Source of the DNA: Clostridia bacterium
GTDB taxonomy: Bacteria; Bacillota; Clostridia; Oscillospirales; CAG-272
DNA: 5,616 bases
Direction of reading: 5' to 3'
NCBI GenBank assembly: GCA_024404655.1
Contig: JAKSPR010000199.1
Location: 1-5,616 of the forward strand
Part shown: one piece after another, positions 1 through 5,595 of the stretch
How the letters are laid out: each line of letters starts with the position of its first letter
Numbering within the stretch: position 1 is the stretch's first letter
The notes under the pieces: generated by a model
The model's input: only the letters and a program-made list of their open reading frames with translations
Databases searched by the model: none
What the model was told of the DNA's origin: nothing
Position numbers and translations under genes: made by a program

Positions 1-3000
1 TCGAAGACCATGATGTTGACATCTTCGCCGGTAGCGAGGACGTGGTCAAGACCACCGAAACCGATATCGTATGCCCAACCGTCACCACCGAAGATCCAGA
101 CGGACTTCTTGGAGAGGTACTGCTTGCTTGCGAGAATTTCCGGAGCAACCGGGCAGCCTGCTGCTGCAGCCTTTTCAAGCTCAGCGATCAGAGCGGGAAC
201 GGTAGCTTCGTTTGCCTTACCGTCATCCTTGGTATCGAGGAATGCCTTTGCAGCAGCCTTGAACTCGTCGGAGGACTTCTCGGATGCAGCACATTCTGCA
301 ACCTTGGCAATCAGATTCTCTCTGATGGTCTTCTGACCGAGGTACATACCGAGACCGTGCTCAGCGTTATCCTCGAACAGGGAGTTCGCCCATGCGGGAC
401 CTCTGCCGGATTCCTTGTTGACAGTGTAAGGAGTAGCCGGTGCGGAGCCGCCCCAGATGGAGGAACAACCGGTAGCGTTGGAAATGTACATTCTCTCACC
501 GAACAGCTGAGTGATCAGACGAGCGTAAGAGGTTTCTGCACAACCTGCGCAGGAGCCGGAGAACTCAAGCAGAGGCTGCTTGAACTGGCTGCCCTTGACA
601 GTAGCGTTGATAAGTTCCTTCTTCTCGGAGACATTTGCGACGGTCCAGTCGAATGCAGCCTGCTGTGCAGACTCTTCTGCCTGAGGAACCATCTTGATTG
701 CAGACTTGGGAGCTGCCATCTTTGCAGCTTCCTTTGCTGCCTTCTTGGGATCGTCCGGATACTGCTCGTTTGCAGCAGCGGTAGCGTCCTTCAGAGCCTT
801 TGCGGTGACAGGGCATGCCTTGACGCAAAGAGTACAACCCATACAGTCGAGCGGGCTGATGGACATGGTGAACTTGTAGTTGGTCTTGACAACCGGCTTA
901 GCAGTGAACTTGGTGACAGCCGGAGCCTGTGCTGCTTCTTCCTCGGTCAGAGCGAACGGACGGATTGCAGCGTGCGGGCAGACGAATGCACAGTTGTTGC
1001 ACTGGATACAGTTCTCAGGAATCCAGGTGGGAACCATGACAGCGACGCCGCGCTTCTCGTAAGCTGCAGCACCCTGCGGGAACTCACCGTTGACGTACTT
1101 CTCGAATGCGGAAACAGGGAGGCTGTCACCTGCCATTGCATCGACCGGAACAACGACGTTGTTGACGAAGTCGACGAGGTCGGCACGAGGACCTTCTGCT
1201 GCTGCCTTCGGAGCGGTCTTGCCTGCATCCTTCCATGCAGCGGGAACATCGATCTTGACAAATGCATCTGCACCTGCGTCGATAGCTGCATAGTTGAGGT
1301 CGACCATAGCCTGACCCTTCTTGATGTAGGACTTGTATGCCATCTTCTTCATGTATTCGATTGCTTCGTCCTTGGGCAGGATGTTTGCCAGAGCGAAGAA
1401 TGCGGACTGAAGGACGGTGTTCTTAACCTTCGCGTTACCGATCTGGTTCATTGCGATGGAGGTAGCGTTGATGGTGTAGAAGTTGACATCGTTGTTGGCA
1501 ATGTAGGACTTGACGGAAGCGGGCAGATGCTCATCGAGCTGCTCTGCAGTCCACTGGCAGTCAAGCAGGAAGGTGCCGCCCGGCTTGACGTCGGAGATCA
1601 TGTCATACTGATTGAGGTATGCCTGATTGTGGCACGCAACGAAGTTTGCCTTGTTGATGTAGTACGGGCTCTTGATGGGCTGATCGCCGAAGCGGAGGTG
1701 GGAAATGGTGATACCGCCGGTCTTCTTGGAGTCGTACTGGAAGTATGCCTGAATATACTTGTCGGTGTGGTCACCGATGATCTTGATGGAGTTCTTGTTT
1801 GCACCGACAGTACCGTCGCCGCCGAGACCCCAGAACTTGCAGGAAATGGTGCCGGGAGCAGCAGTGTCGGGAGCGGGCTTCTCTTCGAGGGAGAGGCCGG
1901 TGACGTCATCAACGATACCGATGGTGAAGTTGCCCTTGGGAGCCTCTGCAGCCAGGTTCTCATAAACTGCGAAGATGGATGCCGGAGGAGTATCCTTGGA
2001 ACCGAGACCGTAACGGCCGCCGACGATCGTAGCCTTGACGCCGTTCTGTGCGAGAGCGGTGACAACGTCGAGGTACAGCGGTTCGCCGAGGGAGCCGGGC
2101 TCCTTGGTTCTGTCGAGGACAGCGATCTTCTTTGCGGTTGCGGGGATCGCTTCGATGAGCTTCTCAGCAACGAAAGGTCTGTACAGACGGACCTTGACAA
2201 GACCGACCTTCTCGCCCTTAGCCATCAGGTAGTCAATAACTTCTTCTGCAACGTCGCAGATGGAGCCCATAGCGATGATAACGCGTTCAGCATCCGGAGC
2301 ACCGTAGTAGTTGAACAGCTTATAATCGGTACCGAGCTTTGCATTGACCTTGTCCATGTACTCTTCAACGATTGCGGGAAGAGCCTGATAGTACTTGTTG
2401 CATGCTTCTCTGTGCTGGAAGAAGATATCGCCGTTTTCTGCGGAACCGCGGAGAGCGGGATGTTCGGGATTCAGAGCCTTTGCACGGAATGCGTTGACAG
2501 CATCCATATCGACCATCTCAGCGAGGTCTGCATAGTCCCATGCTTCGATCTTCTGGATTTCGTGAGAAGTTCTGAAACCGTCGAAGAAGTTGATGAACGG
2601 AACTCTGCCCTTGATTGCGGAGAGGTGTGCGACAGCACCGAGGTCCATGACTTCCTGGGGGTTGGTTTCAGCGAGCATTGCGAAACCGGTCTGACGGCAT
2701 GCGTAAACGTCGGAGTGGTCGCCGAAGATGTTCAGCGCGTGGGATGCGACGCAGCGTGCGGAGACGTGGAAGACAGAGGGAAGCAGCTCACCTGCGATCT
2801 TATACATATTCGGGATCATCAGAAGAAGACCCTGAGATGCAGTGTAGGTGGTGGTCAGTGCGCCGGCTGCAAGAGAACCGTGAACGGTACCTGCTGCGCC
2901 GCCTTCGGACTGCATTTCAATAACCTTGACCTGCGTGCCGAAGATGTTCTTCAGACCCTGAGCAGACCACTGATCAACGTAGTCGGCCATAGGGCTGGAC

Positions 3001-3095
3001 GGGGTGATCGGGTAGATGCCCGCAACTTCCGTAAACGCATAGCTTACGTGAGCGGCTGCCTGGTTACCGTCCATGGAAATCTTTTTTCTTGCCAT
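1..3095 (-). CDS. nifJ: Pyruvate:ferredoxin (flavodoxin) oxidoreductase, single-chain; C-terminus cut by window edge
   Basis: The enzyme oxidises pyruvate with CoA to acetyl-CoA and CO2 and passes two electrons to ferredoxin or flavodoxin; it is cytoplasmic and uses thiamine diphosphate plus three [4Fe-4S] clusters. I translated 1,031 complete codons. The start reads MARKKISMDGNQAAAHVSYA. YPITP places Thr31, EMQSEGG gives Glu64 and HVSAR gives Arg114, the same numbers as the active-site residues I recall for the Desulfovibrio africanus enzyme, which supports this start. An EKR motif precedes a two-cluster ferredoxin domain with Cys696/699/702/706 and Cys751/754/757/761. The C-terminal domain shows Cys849, Cys852 and Cys877, ligands of the proximal cluster, and the TPP/Mg motif GGDGWAYDIG around Asp1005. 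The last cluster cysteine and roughly 150 residues should lie beyond position 1. AGGAGG lies 11 nt before the ATG. TTA, CTA and TCA codons are absent from nearly all of it, as expected for a highly expressed gene. The name nifJ is by family; a nitrogen-fixation role is not implied. Confidence 0.98.
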   Translation of the reverse strand, partial: MARKKISMDGNQAAAHVSYAFTEVAGIYPITPSSPMADYVDQWSAQGLKNIFGTQVKVIEMQSEGGAAGTVHGSLAAGALTTTYTASQGLLLMIPNMYKIAGELLPSVFHVSARCVASHALNIFGDHSDVYACRQTGFAMLAETNPQEVMDLGAVAHLSAIKGRVPFINFFDGFRTSHEIQKIEAWDYADLAEMVDMDAVNAFRAKALNPEHPALRGSAENGDIFFQHREACNKYYQALPAIVEEYMDKVNAKLGTDYKLFNYYGAPDAERVIIAMGSICDVAEEVIDYLMAKGEKVGLVKVRLYRPFVAEKLIEAIPATAKKIAVLDRTKEPGSLGEPLYLDVVTALAQNGVKATIVGGRYGLGSKDTPPASIFAVYENLAAEAPKGNFTIGIVDDVTGLSLEEKPAPDTAAPGTISCKFWGLGGDGTVGANKNSIKIIGDHTDKYIQAYFQYDSKKTGGITISHLRFGDQPIKSPYYINKANFVACHNQAYLNQYDMISDVKPGGTFLLDCQWTAEQLDEHLPASVKSYIANNDVNFYTINATSIAMNQIGNAKVKNTVLQSAFFALANILPKDEAIEYMKKMAYKSYIKKGQAMVDLNYAAIDAGADAFVKIDVPAAWKDAGKTAPKAAAEGPRADLVDFVNNVVVPVDAMAGDSLPVSAFEKYVNGEFPQGAAAYEKRGVAVMVPTWIPENCIQCNNCAFVCPHAAIRPFALTEEEAAQAPAVTKFTAKPVVKTNYKFTMSISPLDCMGCTLCVKACPVTAKALKDATAAANEQYPDDPKKAAKEAAKMAAPKSAIKMVPQAEESAQQAAFDWTVANVSEKKELINATVKGSQFKQPLLEFSGSCAGCAETSYARLITQLFGERMYISNATGCSSIWGGSAPATPYTVNKESGRGPAWANSLFEDNAEHGLGMYLGQKTIRENLIAKVAECAASEKSSDEFKAAAKAFLDTKDDGKANEATVPALIAELEKAAAAGCPVAPEILASKQYLSKKSVWIFGGDGWAYDIGFGGLDHVLATGEDVNIMVF

Positions 3096-3106
3096 GTTGA
3101 GTATAT

Positions 3107-3112
3107 CCTCCT
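3107..3112 (-). promoter_or_regulatory. Ribosome binding site of nifJ
   Basis: The minus strand reads AGGAGG here, a full match to the anti-Shine-Dalgarno core, 11 nt before the ATG at 3093-3095. The gap is slightly longer than typical. The site supports Met1 over the internal Met8, which would lie over 30 nt away. Confidence 0.85.
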
Positions 3113-3188
3113 ATAAAATATATTTAGAATAAACTTGTAATTTGGCCCCGGGTTTTTCTGTTCCGGCTTTTTTGAAAAATCGGCGCAG

Positions 3189-3202
3189 AGAATCCGGATT
3201 CT
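3189..3202. promoter_or_regulatory. 14-bp perfect palindrome at the predicted nifJ transcription start; possible operator
   Basis: AGAATCCGGATTCT is its own reverse complement. It begins about 6 nt downstream of the predicted -10 box of nifJ, so it covers the expected +1 region, a classic place for a repressor to bind. No regulator is encoded nearby and I do not recognise the site. With no loop it could also form only a poor RNA hairpin at the 5' end. The palindrome is seen directly; the operator role is inference. Confidence 0.35.
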
Positions 3203-3207
3203 GTAAT

Positions 3208-3236
3208 ATTTTATCACGTTTTGGCGTGATTGTAAA
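3208..3236 (-). promoter_or_regulatory. Sigma-A type promoter of nifJ
   Basis: The minus strand shows TTTACA (3231-3236), a 17-nt spacer, then TAAAAT (3208-3213). Each hexamer has five of six consensus bases and the spacing is optimal. Transcription would start near 3200-3202, leaving a leader of about 105 nt before the nifJ ATG. The promoter sits downstream of the 3288-3320 terminator, so nifJ appears to be its own transcription unit. The leader also contains a T-tract/A-tract stretch (3168-3179) and a CCCGGG, but I see no recognisable riboswitch core. Confidence 0.75.
3213..3230. promoter_or_regulatory. Inverted repeat inside the nifJ promoter spacer; candidate operator
   Basis: ATCACG and CGTGAT are exact reverse complements separated by 6 bp. 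The 18-bp site almost exactly fills the spacer between the -35 and -10 boxes, so a bound dimeric regulator would compete with or reposition RNA polymerase. The half-sites face the opposite way to the Crp/Fnr TGTGA-N6-TCACA pattern and do not match the Rex motif I recall, so I name no regulator. The role is inferred from position and symmetry. Confidence 0.45.
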
Positions 3237-3287
3237 GGTCTTTTGAAGAAAAAACCGGGGATATGATGTAAACATTTTGGAAATAGA

Positions 3288-3320
3288 CGAAAAATCCGGC
3301 CTGATCGGCCGGATTTTTCG
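3288..3320. terminator. Intrinsic terminator, symmetric; ends the mutY-hydrolase transcript
   Basis: CGAAAAATCCGGCC (3288-3301) and GGCCGGATTTTTCG (3307-3320) form a perfect 14-bp stem around a 5-nt loop. The A tract on one side and T tract on the other let it act on either strand. On the minus strand it lies about 208 nt beyond the hydrolase stop and about 50 nt before the nifJ -35 box, so it should insulate nifJ from upstream transcription. No convergent plus-strand gene is present, so only minus-strand use is supported by context. Confidence 0.85.
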
Positions 3321-3339
3321 ATTTGAATGTTGATATTGT

Positions 3340-3527
3340 GGTGAGATCGTGCGCGGGGAGGCGGCGGGGAGCCATCTCAGACGCCGAAGTTTCCCCACCG
3401 CCTCCCGGTGAGCTCAGACAGAACCGCAGTCCCGGCTGCCCCCTCCACACCCTTCCTTGGCTGGAGCCTGCGAGTAGCCGGAAGTTGATTCATTCAATTC
3501 GCCTATGGCGAATCGTGGGTAAACCGG
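3340..3527 (-). ncRNA. GC-rich structured intergenic element; candidate small RNA, long 3' UTR or dispersed palindromic repeat
   Basis: No convincing gene fits here, although the stretch is markedly GC-richer than the AT-rich nifJ leader beside it. Several inverted repeats fold locally. A 9-bp stem pairs 3356-3364 with 3398-3406 and continues, after one mismatch, as a 5-bp stem (3366-3370 with 3392-3396). Arms at 3432-3437 and 3476-3481 enclose a CTCCA/TGGAG pair (3443-3447 with 3462-3466). A 7-bp hairpin with loop TAT lies at 3497-3513. The minus-strand reading starts right after the hydrolase stop and runs into the 3288-3320 terminator, so it would be transcribed as a 3' UTR or processed RNA; no promoter of its own is evident. 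I compared it by eye with 6S, SRP, RNase P, tmRNA and cobalamin riboswitch cores and found no match. Strand is inferred from context. Confidence 0.35.
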
Positions 3528-4262
3528 TTATTTTCGATGTGCAGAAATGAAATCCGCTACAGGAGTGGGATCCTCGATGCTGTGGGGATGGTGGTCGCAG
3601 CCGGGCTTGACGATTTCCATGTAGTCGGCGCCGTGGGCGTTGAGCCAGTCGCAGAGGCACTCGCCGTTCTTTTTGAAGGCGACAACGGTATCGGAATCAC
3701 CTGCCACGATGACGACAGGAACCTTGGTTGCAGAGAGTTCTGCCATGCGATCGAGAGGATGGATGTCTGACGCGAAGAACTCTTCTCTTGTCATGTGGTA
3801 CTGCTTCGGGCATTCAAGATAGTCAAAGGAGCCCTCATATTTATCGGCACAGGGCCAGTCGCGCATATTGAGTACGGGTGCATCAAGATAGAGCACAGAA
3901 ACGCAGTCGGGATGAGCGCAGGTGAAGTTGAAGGAATACAATCCTCCGCGGGAGAAGCCGAAGATATCACACTTCTTATCAAGGCCGAATTCCGGCACAA
4001 TGAAATCATAGAAGCCCTTCATGAGCGCAACCGATTCGGGATTGCCGAACATATTGGAAATACCGTAGTACGCCAGATGCCAGCCGCGGCGGAGCATCTC
4101 CACATCGACGGAGTCAAACGCGCCGAGGAATTCCGCTCTCCACACCCACGGATTGCCCTCTTTGGCGTGCTCCGGGAAGATCATGACGCCGGTGTGTCCG
4201 GCAAAGGTGAAATCAATGCGGCGGAAGCCGTGGTATTCGCTTTCCTTAAATTCTGTAATCAT
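3528..4262 (-). CDS. Alpha/beta hydrolase, substrate unknown
   Basis: This 244-residue protein has the layout of a serine alpha/beta hydrolase. The nucleophile elbow GFSRGG puts the catalytic serine at 104, after hydrophobic strand residues. AGDSDTVV near 187-194 supplies the acid, probably Asp191. A histidine-rich segment, CDHHPHS at 222-228, supplies the base, probably His224 or His225. The order Ser-Asp-His and the spacing are canonical, and the length is typical for a stand-alone domain. There is no signal peptide or membrane segment, so it should be cytoplasmic. The N-terminal third is rich in aromatic residues (NPWVWRAEF, RGWHLAYYG), a pattern I associate with uncharacterised esterase/acylpeptidase-like hydrolases. 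AGAGG lies 8 nt before the ATG, inside the 18-bp gap after mutY, so the two are probably co-transcribed and this gene lacks its own promoter. The fold is well supported; esterase, deacetylase or peptidase activity cannot be told apart. Confidence 0.9.
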   Translation of the reverse strand: MITEFKESEYHGFRRIDFTFAGHTGVMIFPEHAKEGNPWVWRAEFLGAFDSVDVEMLRRGWHLAYYGISNMFGNPESVALMKGFYDFIVPEFGLDKKCDIFGFSRGGLYSFNFTCAHPDCVSVLYLDAPVLNMRDWPCADKYEGSFDYLECPKQYHMTREEFFASDIHPLDRMAELSATKVPVVIVAGDSDTVVAFKKNGECLCDWLNAHGADYMEIVKPGCDHHPHSIEDPTPVADFISAHRK

Positions 4263-4280
4263 AGTTCTGACCTCTCTTTT

Positions 4281-5333
4281 TCAGTGTTTTTCAATATAGC
4301 CAAGCATTGCCTTGAATGCCGAAGGTACACAGTAAATATCCCGGATCGCCGCTTTGTCCGCAAAGACAAAGGCGTTGTTTTCTTCTTTTACAGGAATTTC
4401 AAAAATGCGCATCCGCCACTCGATGTGGGTAAAGATGTGCTTTGCCTCCCCGACGGAAACGCAGGGGCCGCAGAGAGCAAGTCCGTTCTCCTCTGCCCAT
4501 GCGGATACACCGTTTTTATCGAGATACTGCTCCGCCGCCGGAAATTCCCACAGACCAGCAAGCAGTCCTTTGTCCGCGCGCTTGCGGAGGGCGTATTTCT
4601 CCCCGCAGCGTACAAGGAATACAGAGCGCTCCATGACTGTCCGTTCCTTTTTCGGTGTTTTGACAGGGTAGGATAGCTCGTCTCCTGCCTCGTGCGCCTG
4701 ACACATTTCCCGGAGCGGACATTCCGTGCAGTGCGGTGCGCCGTTCGGCACACAGACCGTTGCACCCAGCTCCATCAATGCCTGTGTCAGGGCTGAAGCA
4801 TCCTCCCCGGACGGGTATACACGCCGCAGCGCTTCCGTGACAACATCCTTTGTGGACTGCTTCATGATATCCTCCGGATTCCGCGTCAGTCTGGTGATGA
4901 CCCGCAGGACGTTTCCGTCTACCGCTGGTTCCGGAAGACCGAAGGCGATGGAAGCGATGGCTCCGGCAGTATACGCACCGACCCCCGGCAGCGCACGCAG
5001 CGCATCATAGGTGTCCGGCAGTTCTCCGCCCCAGAGATCGCGGATCTGCTCCGCTGCACGCTTGAGATTCCGCGCCCGGCTGTAGTAGCCGAGCCCCTGC
5101 CACAGTTTGTTCAGCTCTTCCCCGTCACAGGCGGCAAGCGCAAGCGGCGTCGGCAGCGCTTCCATGAAGCGGGTATAGTAGTCCTTCACCGCTTCCACCC
5201 GTGTCTGCTGGAGCATGATCTCCGAGATCCACACATGATACGGCGTCGGATCAGACCGCCATGGCAAAACACGCGCCGCTCCGCTGTACCAGTAAAGCAG
5301 CGGCGGGATGATATCTTCAAGTTCTGAAACCAT
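4281..5333 (-). CDS. mutY: Adenine DNA glycosylase MutY (A/G-specific)
   Basis: The enzyme excises adenine paired with 8-oxoguanine or guanine and so prevents G:C to T:A mutations as part of the GO repair system. At 350 residues it has the family's usual length and both domains. The N-terminal catalytic part has LPWR, the catalytic glutamate 38 in SEIMLQQTRV, and a helix-hairpin-helix at 115-126 (LPGVGAYTAGAI) with Tyr121. It is followed by the catalytic aspartate 139 in VDGNVLRV. The [4Fe-4S] ligands are Cys194, Cys202, Cys205 and Cys211. The first gap is seven residues rather than the six in E. coli. From about residue 229 comes the NUDIX-like 8-oxoG recognition domain, with GLLAGLWEFP at 256-265 and FTHIEW at 301-306, matching the F-S-H region of Geobacillus MutY. 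GAGG lies 5 nt before the ATG and a strong promoter is just upstream. It is the first gene of a likely two-gene unit with the hydrolase. Confidence 0.97.
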   Translation of the reverse strand: MVSELEDIIPPLLYWYSGAARVLPWRSDPTPYHVWISEIMLQQTRVEAVKDYYTRFMEALPTPLALAACDGEELNKLWQGLGYYSRARNLKRAAEQIRDLWGGELPDTYDALRALPGVGAYTAGAIASIAFGLPEPAVDGNVLRVITRLTRNPEDIMKQSTKDVVTEALRRVYPSGEDASALTQALMELGATVCVPNGAPHCTECPLREMCQAHEAGDELSYPVKTPKKERTVMERSVFLVRCGEKYALRKRADKGLLAGLWEFPAAEQYLDKNGVSAWAEENGLALCGPCVSVGEAKHIFTHIEWRMRIFEIPVKEENNAFVFADKAAIRDIYCVPSAFKAMLGYIEKH

Positions 5334-5362
5334 AAAAACCTCATTTTCCGTGATTTGCCTTT

Positions 5363-5391
5363 ATTATATCGCAAAACATTGTAGTCGTCAA
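5363..5391 (-). promoter_or_regulatory. Strong sigma-A promoter of the mutY-hydrolase unit
   Basis: The minus strand reads TTGACG (5386-5391), a 17-nt spacer, then TATAAT (5363-5368). The -10 is a perfect match, the -35 has five of six bases, and the spacing is ideal. Transcription should begin near 5355-5357, giving a leader of only about 22-24 nt before the mutY ATG with the ribosome site inside it. I see no operator-like symmetry within the promoter, so expression looks constitutive. A homopurine run on the plus strand (5390-5406) abuts the -35 box. Confidence 0.88.
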
Positions 5392-5483
5392 GGGGAGGGG
5401 GAGGAATATGATACAGTTCGACCATGTTTCTGCTCTCGGCGTTTTCCGATGAACATTATCACACGAATCGTCGGGAAAAATAA

Positions 5484-5516
5484 GGTTCATCAAAATTTCT
5501 GGTGCTTATCTCATCA
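5484..5516. repeat. 33-bp direct repeat, copy 1
   Basis: The copy begins GGTTCATCAAAATTTCTGG and ends TCATCA. It matches copy 2 at 5584-5616 in 28 of 33 positions without gaps; three of the five differences are transitions. The two copies start exactly 100 bp apart. It has no obvious coding content, and its family is not recognised. Confidence 0.7.
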
Positions 5517-5531
5517 AGGGAGGAAGGAAAG

Positions 5532-5546
5532 GCATGCTTCGCATGC
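5532..5546. repeat. Short inverted repeat GCATGC-TTC-GCATGC
   Basis: Two GCATGC hexamers flank TTC and can form a 6-bp stem with a 3-nt loop on either strand. It lies between the two 33-bp repeats, with no T tract beside it, so it is not a convincing terminator. Confidence 0.5.
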
Positions 5547-5566
5547 ACATCCTTAAACATCAATTT

Positions 5567-5595
5567 TTATGAAGAACCGGATAGGTTCTTCATAA
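5567..5595. repeat. 12-bp perfect inverted repeat overlapping direct repeat copy 2
   Basis: TTATGAAGAACC (5567-5578) and GGTTCTTCATAA (5584-5595) pair perfectly around the 5-nt loop GGATA. The right arm is the first 12 bases of direct repeat copy 2. Copy 1 has no matching left arm, so the hairpin belongs to copy 2 only. Flanking T content is modest on the plus strand (ATTTCTGG) and poor on the minus strand. A terminator for a gene beyond the right edge is possible but weakly supported. Confidence 0.6.

Noticed and set aside
42..3116. Plus-strand open frame of 1,024 codons as a large protein gene
   Set aside because: It is the exact codon complement of nifJ. Its translation is rich in Cys, Val, Asp and Leu with no recognisable domain, and the minus strand encodes an unmistakable PFOR with all its catalytic residues.
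3340..3527. 6S RNA, SRP RNA, RNase P RNA, tmRNA or cobalamin riboswitch
   Set aside because: Fragments such as CAGCCAAGG and ACAGAACC resemble parts of these RNAs, but the conserved cores are not present in the right order.
3111..3550. Small open frames on both strands in the hydrolase-nifJ gap (75-95 codons)
   Set aside because: They overlap one another on both strands, cover the promoter and terminator, and have Pro/Arg/Gly/Ser-rich translations typical of GC-rich noncoding DNA. I saw no good ribosome site in front of them.
3795..4676. Plus-strand open frame of 293 codons
   Set aside because: It is antisense to the hydrolase and the mutY 3' part, in the register complementary to both, and both minus-strand genes have clear family motifs.
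5390..5406. G-quadruplex in the purine-rich run upstream of mutY
   Set aside because: There are only two runs of four or more G plus one GG, fewer than the four runs needed for a standard intramolecular quadruplex.
5444..5480. Terminator-like TTTTCCGAT ... ATCG-TCGGGAAAA pairing
   Set aside because: The arms need internal bulges and the loop is long, so the stem is weak and no gene end lies next to it.
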